DNA of 54,988 bases, taken from Actinomycetota bacterium. GTDB lineage: Bacteria > Actinomycetota > Actinomycetes > Nanopelagicales > Nanopelagicaceae. Below the pieces are notes generated by a model. The model did no database searches. It saw only the letters and a list, made by a program, of their open reading frames with translations, and was not told the origin of the DNA. The stretch covers positions 1 through 54,988 of the forward strand of contig CANBRH010000004.1 in assembly GCA_947371865.1 (NCBI GenBank), read 5' to 3'. Below, piece after piece: positions 22,880 to 30,225 of the stretch (the first letter of the stretch is position 1; every line of letters begins with the position of its first letter). The position numbers were made by a program, and so were the translations under genes.

Positions 22880-24226
22880 TTATTCGAAACGACGACGTGT
22901 TCGAAATCCAATGGCTCCAAGCAAGAGGAGAAGTCCGCTTGCACCGAGCGCATTGAACCAAGGAGACGATGTAGCTGGAAGGGTTCCACCAGTTACGGTC
23001 GTTGGTGTTGGAGATTCTGTTGGCATTGGAGTTTGGGCCGGAGCCTTGTATACGGGCACATCATCGTTTGTCCTGATGATCGTTATATCCTGACCGGCTT
23101 CGAGCATGATGTGGCCGTTAAGGATGCCTACTCCAGAGAAACTTCCGTTGTAGCCATCTACTCGATCTTCACTGACGACATAACTGCCTGGAGGCAAGGA
23201 ATAGGTTCTTCCAGCTCCACTTATTCCAGTGTCTGGACTTCCGGGAACATCAACGCCCCAGTGCTTTACGTGGATTGAAAAATCACTTGGGAAGAGCTTT
23301 CCGTTGTCGTCGTTAATGACAATCTTGACCACGTGAATGGTTCCGTTCACGACCGGTACAACAGTAGGTGTAGCCGTTACAACAACAGGGGTGGCTGAAA
23401 CGGTAGGTGTAGCCGTTACTACGACAGGGGTGGCTGAAACGGTAGGTGTAGCCGTAACCGGTGGTGTCACGGTTGGAGTAGGGGTAGGCGTTGCGACTAC
23501 CACTACAGGAGCAGCGCATGAACTATTTGTGATGGTGTTGGCATCCAAAGTTACGGCGCCAGTGCTGGCCAGAAGGGATCCCTGAATAATTGCACCCGTA
23601 TTCGCGGTAATGGACGAGCTTGCCAAGACATGGCCTGCGAAAGTTGAACCGCTACCCAAAGTTGCAGAGGAACCAACTCGCCAAAAGACGTTGCACGATT
23701 GAGCGCTGTTGGTCAATGAGACAACGCTTGATGACGCTGTTGTCAAAGTTGAGGAAACTTGGAAAATGAAGACGGCGTTTGCGTCCCCACCACCGTTTAA
23801 CGTCACGGTTCCGGTGATTGTTCCGGCGCCGATGGAATAAACACCTGGTGTAAGAGTTGTTCCACCTAACTCTGCAGATGGCAAAGCTGTGGCAACTCGA
23901 CCAGATGCATCTGTCATTGCTGCGGTAAGCGCTGTTTGGGCAGCAATTGCAGCAGCAGTAGCTGCCTCATGGGTGCCTGAAATTCCTGGCGGAAATCCTG
24001 TGATCGATGTGCCGGGGGAAAGCCCGACGCTCGCGCCCGCCGTTCCAGAAATATTTGTGGCACCTGTGTTTGTGACGGTACTGCTAGCGAGTACACCGAA
24101 ACTGTCAGCTAAGCCGAGGCTGATACGTGTCGCTGCTGAGGCGCTAGTAAGCGGATTGATGAGTAGGAAGACCAGCCCGGCGACTGTTAATACTGCAAGT
24201 GCCCGAGAGACTTTGGGGGTTCTCAT
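22880..24226 (-). CDS. wall-anchored DUF3494 (ice-binding fold) protein
   Basis: A 448-residue exported surface protein. Signal peptide to about residue 31; DUF3494 domain at about 34-236 (Leu-Gly-Leu-Ala-Asp-Ser-Phe-Gly-Val-Leu, Leu-Thr-Pro-Gly-Val-Tyr, Val-Phe-Ile-Phe-Gln-Val, Cys-Asn-Val-Phe-Trp-Arg-Val-Gly-Ser-Ser-Ala); Thr/Pro/Val repeats; a SpaA-like prealbumin domain at about 290-385 (Val-Lys-Ile-Val-Ile-Asn-Asp-Asp); a second Pro/Thr linker; then a sorting signal Leu-Pro-Ala-Thr-Ser, a hydrophobic helix and Arg-Thr-Arg-Arg-Arg. DUF3494 proteins include ice-binding proteins and adhesins. The fifth residue of the signal is Ser instead of Gly. The sortase is next downstream. Confidence 0.9.
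   Translation of the reverse strand: MRTPKVSRALAVLTVAGLVFLLINPLTSASAATRISLGLADSFGVLASSTVTNTGATNISGTAGASVGLSPGTSITGFPPGISGTHEAATAAAIAAQTALTAAMTDASGRVATALPSAELGGTTLTPGVYSIGAGTITGTVTLNGGGDANAVFIFQVSSTLTTASSSVVSLTNSAQSCNVFWRVGSSATLGSGSTFAGHVLASSSITANTGAIIQGSLLASTGAVTLDANTITNSSCAAPVVVVATPTPTPTVTPPVTATPTVSATPVVVTATPTVSATPVVVTATPTVVPVVNGTIHVVKIVINDDNGKLFPSDFSIHVKHWGVDVPGSPDTGISGAGRTYSLPPGSYVVSEDRVDGYNGSFSGVGILNGHIMLEAGQDITIIRTNDDVPVYKAPAQTPMPTESPTPTTVTGGTLPATSSPWFNALGASGLLLLLGAIGFRTRRRFE
23364..23455 (-). repeat. 39-bp coding tandem repeat (linker)
   Basis: Two 39-bp copies (23364-23402 and 23403-23441) differing at only two positions, plus a 14-bp partial third copy. They encode a 13-residue Val/Thr/Pro/Ser unit in the linker of the wall-anchored protein. 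Such repeats can change number and so change stalk length. Confidence 0.85.
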
Positions 24227-24394
24227 GTCAGATTCGATTCTTAACGTTGATTAGTTGTGTACCTACTTGGCACGAACAAGATCGAAGAGCCATGGATTTT
24301 CACCAATGCATGGGTCGATATTTCTTGTCTTTGTGCTTTCACGATAGAACCAATGGCCACAAGATGGAGCGTTTTATCGGTAGTAGACCCCCGT

Positions 24395-25063
24395 CTAATC
24401 GAGAGGTGCCCCTGCAATCCGAAAGAATTCGCGAGCGAGTTTCACACGCTGATTTATCCGTGTGGATGATGTGACATTCAAAGCGACTGCGATTCTGCCG
24501 ATGATGTGCTCAACCGATTTTTCACTTACTTCTCGAATTTGCGCGATTTCCAAATTGCTTGAGCCTTGAGCCAAGAGGCGAAAAGTCTCGATTTGAGTGG
24601 TTGAGAGCGTGTTAAAACTCGTGTTCCAAGCTTCAATATCAGTGGAGGTGCGAGCTTTGACCCAGTTCATTTTGGTTCGGTTGAGCGCAGCATCCACTGA
24701 GGAATGAAGAGCGTCTTGCAAAACAAAGATATCTGTCACTGAATTTCGAAGAATGAGTTGAGCTCCAAGTGGAATTTCCTTTTCAGCAAACCCCAACAGT
24801 TGCACTATTGGTGTATCCGAGACTAAAACCAAACCAATTCCCGGTTTCCATTGGCGCAAGTGATCTGCATATGCAACACCTCCCAAGGTGTTGAAACCAA
24901 GAGAGATAAAGGCGACATCAGGATCAAAAGCATCTATTTCGGTTAAGTTAAATGGAGTTGGGTTATTCATTTGCAGAACATTTATGCCCAACGATTTAAA
25001 ATTCGCTGCCACTAACAAAGACTCAAACGGAGAGTCGGAAGCAACCAGTACTTTTGAAATCAC
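24395..25063 (-). CDS. LuxR-type regulator with degenerate receiver
   Basis: A 222-residue protein with a receiver-like N-terminal half and a LuxR helix-turn-helix at about residues 153-218 (Leu-Ser-Thr-Thr-Gln-Ile-Glu-Thr-Phe-Arg). Where a receiver has its phospho-acceptor Asp, this protein reads Ile-Ser-Leu (Ser54), and only one acidic pocket residue is visible (Asp10), so phosphorylation is unlikely. It is a paralogue of the divergent gene at 25272. The GTG start lies five bases after TACATT. It sits next to the wall-anchored protein gene on the same strand but transcribed towards it. Confidence 0.78.
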   Translation of the reverse strand: MISKVLVASDSPFESLLVAANFKSLGINVLQMNNPTPFNLTEIDAFDPDVAFISLGFNTLGGVAYADHLRQWKPGIGLVLVSDTPIVQLLGFAEKEIPLGAQLILRNSVTDIFVLQDALHSSVDAALNRTKMNWVKARTSTDIEAWNTSFNTLSTTQIETFRLLAQGSSNLEIAQIREVSEKSVEHIIGRIAVALNVTSSTRINQRVKLAREFFRIAGAPLD

Positions 25064-25145
25064 GCATCAATGTAGCCTAGAAGTTATTGATAATCTTTTG
25101 GATTGAGTCGATACAGGTGAATATGACGAACGCCTCATTTATTAG

Positions 25146-25157
25146 GGGGATATCCCC
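25146..25157. promoter_or_regulatory. palindrome GGGGATATCCCC between divergent regulators
   Basis: A perfect 12-bp palindrome lies near the middle of the 208-bp gap between two divergent LuxR-type genes. Such a position suits an operator shared by both, perhaps bound by one of the two proteins. No clear -35/-10 pair could be fixed. Confidence 0.45.
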
Positions 25158-25271
25158 AAATCAGTTATCTATTCGCGCTCAAGCTCTGGGGTTGGCCCCA
25201 CTCTTGGGAAAAGTACGCTACCTTGTTAATAGTACTTCTGTTGGAAGTGCTTAAGCTCTTAAAAAGAGAGA

Positions 25272-25988
25272 TTGCTGGTACTGGTGAAAACCAAACCGAG
25301 CGAGATCGACAAAAACTTGCGAAAAATAACTATTTTCGAAAATAGTTTCCATCCCGGAATGGGTTTGTTCATTGCTAAAGGTTTTGATGATGAAACGAAT
25401 TCGCACTTGGAAACCAAAGTTGTTGATTTTGCACATGCCCTAGAGCACGTTAAAACATTTAAACCTGATGTAATTCTTTTTGATATGGATTCGCTGCGAA
25501 AAATCGATGCCCTCAATGCCGCAGTTGAAATTCGAAAATTCATTCCGACACAATTCATAATCTTTATGGCCGAACAAGCGAACCCCGTTCTTGTTCGCGA
25601 AGGTATAATTTCTGCGCTTTGGGATAGAGCCTTTTGGCTCAATGAGCCGACGCGTAATCCTTCAACAGTGCTTGCCGAGATCCTGCGTGCATTTAACGGA
25701 AAACAACAACTCCATCCATCATTTCTCGAGGCGGCAGTAACTGAAAATTCTTACTACGGTTTACTTTCTCCGCAGCAACATCGAGTCATGCGTCTCATGG
25801 CTGTCGGTGGCTCTAATCACGAAATTTCCGTCGAATGCAAAATTTCGGAGAAAGCCGTGGAGCGTACAATCTCAGCTGCTTCGAAGTTGCTTGATGTAGA
25901 GCCGGCTTCTCCTCAGACCAATCATCGAGTTAATGCGGCAAATAAGTACCTGCGAGCCGTCTACTACTCAGATTCGATGGGCCTCTAG
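25272..25988 (+). CDS. LuxR-type regulator with partly degenerate receiver
   Basis: A 238-residue protein: receiver-like domain at about residues 17-135 and LuxR helix-turn-helix at about 165-232 (Leu-Ser-Pro-Gln-Gln-His-Arg-Val-Met-Arg-Leu-Met). The likely phospho-acceptor is kept (Asp71 in Leu-Phe-Asp-Met-Asp) but the usual acidic pair at the end of strand one is reduced to Glu23, and the conserved Lys is not obvious. No kinase is adjacent. The start is uncertain: TTG 25272 or GTG 25284, both close to an AGAGAG. It is divergent from, and related to, the gene at 24395. Confidence 0.75.
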   Translation: MLVLVKTKPSEIDKNLRKITIFENSFHPGMGLFIAKGFDDETNSHLETKVVDFAHALEHVKTFKPDVILFDMDSLRKIDALNAAVEIRKFIPTQFIIFMAEQANPVLVREGIISALWDRAFWLNEPTRNPSTVLAEILRAFNGKQQLHPSFLEAAVTENSYYGLLSPQQHRVMRLMAVGGSNHEISVECKISEKAVERTISAASKLLDVEPASPQTNHRVNAANKYLRAVYYSDSMGL

Positions 25989-26060
25989 CCGGGACAACTT
26001 CACGATCGAACTTGAGGTATTTTTAGTCACCCGCCGAAACTACCTGAGGGGAATTGCTGC

Positions 26061-26762
26061 ATGGAAACGCATGATTTCGTAAAAGCTCAAGAGTGGGCAG
26101 CGGATATCTTCGGTAGTCCAAATCTCTTTCAGACATGGATGCCAGCAATCGGATTTGTAAAAGCTGTCCGAGTAGGTACATCACTTGCATTTACTCGCGG
26201 AGACGATGAACCTTATGGATTAGGCCTAGGTAATGAGGTTGAAATTGATCCGATTTGGCGGAGCTTTTCCATCCCTCGTTCGATAGCGAAAGAAAGCACT
26301 TCTGAATTTGTATTAGCCGGCCAATGGGATGCTTACGTCATCGACACAAGCCAAGTGCAAGAGAGTTATGTTGGGCGGCAACAATATTTGCATCTTGAAG
26401 ATGATCTCGAAATTCTTTCATTCTTGGAGGTGCATGCCCCGGAGTCATCGACAAAACCTGGACATCGAGAGATCGTATTTTGGGGTGGGTTGCGAAGCGA
26501 ATCAGGTGAGCTGCTTGCGGTTGCTGCTCTGACGCAATGGGAGTCCGGTGGTTATGTTTTATCTTCAGTTGGCGTACATCAACACCATCGAAGTAGAGGT
26601 TTAGCTCAACTCTTGACCAAAGCAGTTGTAAGGGAATCTGCCACACGAGGAATTTCGAAAGTAGCGCTAGGGGTCTCAGGCAAGAACAACGCGGCCATAG
26701 CGGTCTACGAAAAAGTCGGATTCACATGCATGGGCAGATTCAATTACTTTGAGCTCAAATAG
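26061..26762 (+). CDS. GNAT-domain acetyltransferase with N-terminal extension
   Basis: A 233-residue protein whose C-terminal half is a GNAT domain: Val-Gly-Val-His-Gln-His-His-Arg-Ser-Arg-Gly-Leu-Ala is the acetyl-CoA loop and Asn-Asn-Ala-Ala-Ile-Ala-Val-Tyr-Glu-Lys-Val-Gly-Phe the typical ending. The N-terminal 120 residues do not match a domain I recognise; they may be a second degenerate GNAT fold. SD GAGGGG precedes the ATG. Substrate unknown. Confidence 0.8.
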   Translation: METHDFVKAQEWAADIFGSPNLFQTWMPAIGFVKAVRVGTSLAFTRGDDEPYGLGLGNEVEIDPIWRSFSIPRSIAKESTSEFVLAGQWDAYVIDTSQVQESYVGRQQYLHLEDDLEILSFLEVHAPESSTKPGHREIVFWGGLRSESGELLAVAALTQWESGGYVLSSVGVHQHHRSRGLAQLLTKAVVRESATRGISKVALGVSGKNNAAIAVYEKVGFTCMGRFNYFELK

Positions 26763-26778
26763 TTCAAGTGCGTTCCGA

Positions 26779-27273
26779 TTATTCGACGGGAATGAGAATG
26801 TCCATTTCAGCAGATTCAGTCTCTGGAGAAGCTGACCTGTGGTCGTAAAGCTCAATATGGGGCGCAAGGCGCTGCACCAATCCTGATTTGGGAAACCAGG
26901 TCAGATAAGCCTCGCGAAAGGAGCTATCAAGTTTGGCGAAAGAACCCTGATGAGTGAAATGTGCGTAATTGCCGGCGGAAACTTCAATGGCCACGAAACC
27001 TTCAGGTAAAACCGCCTTTGGATCAACTTCAACGCCAGCCAAATACAGAACTTTCAATGGCGGAACTTCTTCGCCGATAGGTGAAGCAACTGCATAACAA
27101 GTTCCATTTGGGGCGATATTCAATTCTGGAAATCGCTTCCAGAAGGTCTCCCACAATTGTGGGACATCTTTCATTTCAAAGTTCTCTACGTCAAAGGAAG
27201 AAGAGGTAACGATTTGTAAGCCGGCAATAGTGCGCGACGGGTGATAAACAATCTTGGTATCTCCATGAGTCAT
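26779..27273 (-). CDS. GyrI-like effector-binding domain protein
   Basis: A 164-residue stand-alone GyrI/AraC effector-binding domain. Landmarks are the opening Arg-Thr-Ile-Ala-Gly-Leu strand, Leu-Trp-x-x-Phe, Cys-Tyr-Ala-Val-Ala-Ser, the Gly-x-Tyr-Ala-His-Phe-Thr-His-Gln-Gly segment with Trp-Phe-Pro, and the end Ile-Glu-Leu-Tyr-Asp-His-Arg followed by Ile-Leu-Ile-Pro-Val-Glu. Such domains bind small hydrophobic molecules; some have hydrolase activity. The ATG is six bases after TATTAT, and no SD is present, so a leaderless transcript is likely. Confidence 0.85.
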   Translation of the reverse strand: MTHGDTKIVYHPSRTIAGLQIVTSSSFDVENFEMKDVPQLWETFWKRFPELNIAPNGTCYAVASPIGEEVPPLKVLYLAGVEVDPKAVLPEGFVAIEVSAGNYAHFTHQGSFAKLDSSFREAYLTWFPKSGLVQRLAPHIELYDHRSASPETESAEMDILIPVE

Positions 27274-27375
27274 GGAGAGATAATAATGAATACGGGGATG
27301 ATGTAGTGGGCTCGAGCCACGAAAATTACTCTTGTAGAGTCGGGTATGCGGATATTATCCAGGGGAGGGGCATAA

Positions 27376-28575
27376 GTGGAGTTAGAGCAAGCGCTTGAAG
27401 AAGCGAAATCTATACTGACCGACTTCGACCACCTGGTACGAGCAGTTCTCTCGGGGCGCCGACGAAACATGGAAACCCCAGCTCTCCGAATTGATATTCG
27501 TCCGGTTCAACTTAAATCTGGCCGCTTTCTACAAGTCATGTCCAACGATGGCATCCGGACCACGACGAAGAATTATTCCCCTGGCGATGGCGAAGTCATC
27601 TCACTTCTTACAAGCGGTTTTGCAAACATTCTGGCCGAATCCACCGAGCAATCCCTCTCCATTCGAATCACTAAAAAAGGCGAGGCGCTTGTAAATATTA
27701 GCCAGGTTACGAAAGAGCAGAATTTGTCCCACGATCGGACGAAGGCTCGGTTACTGGACCCATCTGATCCATTTTTAATTGAGGTCGGAATCTCTGATCG
27801 GGATGGAAAGTTAAAGCCATCGCGCCAAGACAAATTTATGCAAGTCGAAGAATTTCTACGGATCATGGTACCTACTCTCAATAATGCGATTTCAGCTGGG
27901 CAAATCCCGCAGCCAACATTTGACCAACCACTTCGCATTGTTGATCTAGGTTGCGGTCACGCCTACTTAACTTTCGCGGCGCATCAGTATTTGCGCGCTC
28001 AAGGAATTCCAGTTCACGTTCTCGGCATTGATATACGAGAAGAATCCAGAAAACGTAATATCGAGATTGCTCAAGCTCTAGGTATAAGCGATTCAATAGA
28101 ATTTCGAGCCGAAGAAATCTCCGCAACCAAAGATACGCAAGTGGATATCGCAATTGCGCTTCACGCCTGCGATACCGCCACCGACGATGCGTTGGCGTGG
28201 GCGGTTACTAATGAGGCGAAATTGATTTTGTCAGCTCCGTGTTGTCACCACGACATTCAGGCACAACTCAGCAAAGCGCCAGAGCCGTGGAATCTGGTAG
28301 TTCGACATGGATTACTGAAGGAACGCCTTGGGGATATTTTGACTGATGCGCTGCGCGTACACATCTTAAAACTCCTTGGGTATAGATCTGAAACGATCGA
28401 ATTCGTAGGTGACCAACACACGCCACGAAATTTGATGATTCGTGCTGTGAAAACCAAAGCCAAACCAGAATCTAACGAGATTGAACAATATCAATCCATG
28501 ATTTCTAGCTGGAATGTTCATCCAGCACTAGCAAAACGGTTATCCGCCAACCTTGCTGAAGTAGGCGTTAAATAA
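27376..28575 (+). CDS. class I SAM-dependent methyltransferase (Methyltransf_32-like)
   Basis: A 399-residue protein. About 170 N-terminal residues are unassigned and may bind nucleic acid. A Rossmann methyltransferase follows: motif I Val-Asp-Leu-Gly-Cys-Gly-His-Ala-Tyr-Leu, motif II Gly-Ile-Asp-Ile-Arg, then Ala-Leu-His-Ala-Cys-Asp-Thr-Ala-Thr-Asp and Ala-Pro-Cys-Cys-His. This His-Ala-Cys and Pro-Cys-Cys-His pair marks the family with eukaryotic RRNAD1/GSTCD/METTL25 relatives. Substrate not known; RNA is possible. GTG 27376 follows the strong SD AGGGGAGGGG. Confidence 0.82.
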   Translation: MELEQALEEAKSILTDFDHLVRAVLSGRRRNMETPALRIDIRPVQLKSGRFLQVMSNDGIRTTTKNYSPGDGEVISLLTSGFANILAESTEQSLSIRITKKGEALVNISQVTKEQNLSHDRTKARLLDPSDPFLIEVGISDRDGKLKPSRQDKFMQVEEFLRIMVPTLNNAISAGQIPQPTFDQPLRIVDLGCGHAYLTFAAHQYLRAQGIPVHVLGIDIREESRKRNIEIAQALGISDSIEFRAEEISATKDTQVDIAIALHACDTATDDALAWAVTNEAKLILSAPCCHHDIQAQLSKAPEPWNLVVRHGLLKERLGDILTDALRVHILKLLGYRSETIEFVGDQHTPRNLMIRAVKTKAKPESNEIEQYQSMISSWNVHPALAKRLSANLAEVGVK

Positions 28576-28587
28576 GAGCTATTTAAC
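28567..28587. terminator. inverted repeat spanning two convergent stop codons
   Basis: GTTAAATA-AGAGC-TATTTAAC lies across the ends of the methyltransferase and decarboxylase genes and includes both stop codons. It could be a weak bidirectional terminator; the stem is AT-rich and lacks a separate U-tract. Confidence 0.4.
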
Positions 28588-30009
28588 GATCCGGTAGGTT
28601 TCCAATGTTGAATCGGTAGCGTAAGCGATACGCACCCCTGCGGCTTTTGCCGACGCCAATCCTTGAACAATCTCAGAGGTAATGATTTCGCCAGGTGCCA
28701 GAACTGCAACTCCGGGAGGATACGGAGCAACGAGATCGGCAGAGATTTTGCCAATTGCATCTGGTGCCAAAACCATTTCAGTCTTCGCAAAGTATGCATC
28801 CCGCATGGAGGAACCACGCACAGGTTTGACCGCCCAACTCAGGGCCGTAGCAGAAGGTCGAGGCGTCGATTGAACATCTTTCAAAATCGGAATGAGATGT
28901 GCGGCAAGTTCGCGCAAGGTTTGATGTGTGTCCACCAATGTGGCTAAGAAGACGATGGTGTCACGATCGGCCATTTCGACACGAATAGCCTGATCCAGCA
29001 ATCGTTTTTCAATTTCGACTCCTGAAGCCCCTAATTGATTGGCGCGAAGTACGATTTTGCAAGGATCAAAGCGTCCGGGTTGAAAATCAGATTCACCGAG
29101 AAAAATGGGCGGGTCAAATTCTTCTTGAACCTCTTTTTTAAAGTCTTGGACCGCATCAATTAATGCTCCGAGTAGTTCGGACCCTCGCGTTTCAAGTAAG
29201 GCACGAACGCCATCGATGGAGGCAAGCGGTGCTCCCGCAGGAGATGTGGTGTGAGTTGTCTCAAAACCTTGTTCTAGGCGGGCGCGATCCAGGTAAGTCG
29301 TGCGCGCCAGCAGTAAAGCGGAGGCGCTATAGCCAGGCAGCGCTTTGTGAACGCTGGTAATCAGAGCATCCGCGCCTAGTTCCAAAACGTGTTGGGGCAA
29401 TCGAGGATTGAATCCAAAGTGGCCACCCCACGCCGCATCGATAATGACCGGTATGGAGCGCTCGTGTGCTGTGGAAATAAGAATGGGCAGATCGGAAATC
29501 GTTCCGAGATATCCAGGTTCGGTCAGCAGAACTGCAATGGGATTTTCGGGCAGAACTCTTTCAAGTTCAGTTATTGGTATCCCGATGGGAACACCAGTTG
29601 CGTGATCAATGCTGGGACTCATCCACAACGGCTCGAGGCCGGCAAGAACAAGAGCGCTCAGCACGGAGCGATGTGCAGTTCGGCTGATTGCCACGCGATC
29701 GCCGGGCTTACCCAGGGCCAAAATGACGGCTTGATTAGCATGGGTAGAGCCGCCAGTGGAGAACCTGGCCAAGTTTGCACCCCAAAGTTCGGCAGCCAAC
29801 GATTCAGCATGAGCCAACGTCTGGTTGGTGAGCTTGATTTCATCGAGCCCGCCGTAAAGTGGAACGTCGGCATCTACGACCGCACCTAAATCGGGGTCCA
29901 ATGTGCTGGTCCGTTGCTTGTGTCCGGGGATGGTGAAGGGCAGGCGCTCGCTCTCCAGGTAACGAAGGTATGCCTCCAACAGGGGAGCGCTCGCACGCAG
30001 AGATGCCAT
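28579..30009 (-). CDS. Orn/Lys/Arg decarboxylase family PLP enzyme
   Basis: A 476-residue fold-type I pyridoxal-phosphate enzyme. The N-terminus carries Phe-Thr-Ile-Pro-Gly-His-Lys-Gln, a hallmark of the Orn/Lys/Arg decarboxylase family; the cofactor-binding area has Ser-Thr-Gly-Gly-Ser-Thr-His-Ala-Asn, Asp-Ala-Ala-Trp-Gly-Gly-His, and Schiff-base Lys in Ser-Val-His-Lys-Ala-Leu-Pro. The C-terminal domain is short, as in Gram-positive SpeA/CadA-type forms that lack the N-terminal receiver-like wing. Substrate (arginine, lysine or ornithine) cannot be told. No SD or clear promoter is seen. Confidence 0.88.
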   Translation of the reverse strand: MASLRASAPLLEAYLRYLESERLPFTIPGHKQRTSTLDPDLGAVVDADVPLYGGLDEIKLTNQTLAHAESLAAELWGANLARFSTGGSTHANQAVILALGKPGDRVAISRTAHRSVLSALVLAGLEPLWMSPSIDHATGVPIGIPITELERVLPENPIAVLLTEPGYLGTISDLPILISTAHERSIPVIIDAAWGGHFGFNPRLPQHVLELGADALITSVHKALPGYSASALLLARTTYLDRARLEQGFETTHTTSPAGAPLASIDGVRALLETRGSELLGALIDAVQDFKKEVQEEFDPPIFLGESDFQPGRFDPCKIVLRANQLGASGVEIEKRLLDQAIRVEMADRDTIVFLATLVDTHQTLRELAAHLIPILKDVQSTPRPSATALSWAVKPVRGSSMRDAYFAKTEMVLAPDAIGKISADLVAPYPPGVAVLAPGEIITSEIVQGLASAKAAGVRIAYATDSTLETYRIVK

Positions 30010-30225
30010 GGCCTAATCATGGACTACAGCCAAGGGAGAGATGGAATTGCCCGTGCGTAGAGCCCTGAAAATTTAATCGACACGCGATCTAAAGTCTCAC
30101 CTTTTACTTGAGGGTCACTTTAGACTCACAAACCTCGCGACTACCTCACAAGGTAAATCGATAGAGAACAACTTCATAGAGATCTCGACGCTTCCCCGCG
30201 TACCAACCGAAAGGATCCCTTCCGC

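Noticed and set aside
22849..22989. An upstream sortase start adding a basic cytoplasmic segment.
   Set aside because: The frame is open, but standard start codons there lie inside the wall-protein gene (about 70 bp or more of overlap); only non-standard ATA codons lie nearer. It cannot be excluded fully.
22775..23278. A 167-residue plus-strand frame.
   Set aside because: Antisense to the sortase start and the wall-anchored protein gene; no family features.
23364..23455. Short direct repeats that might be a CRISPR fragment.
   Set aside because: The 39-bp units are adjacent with no spacers and code in frame for a stalk.
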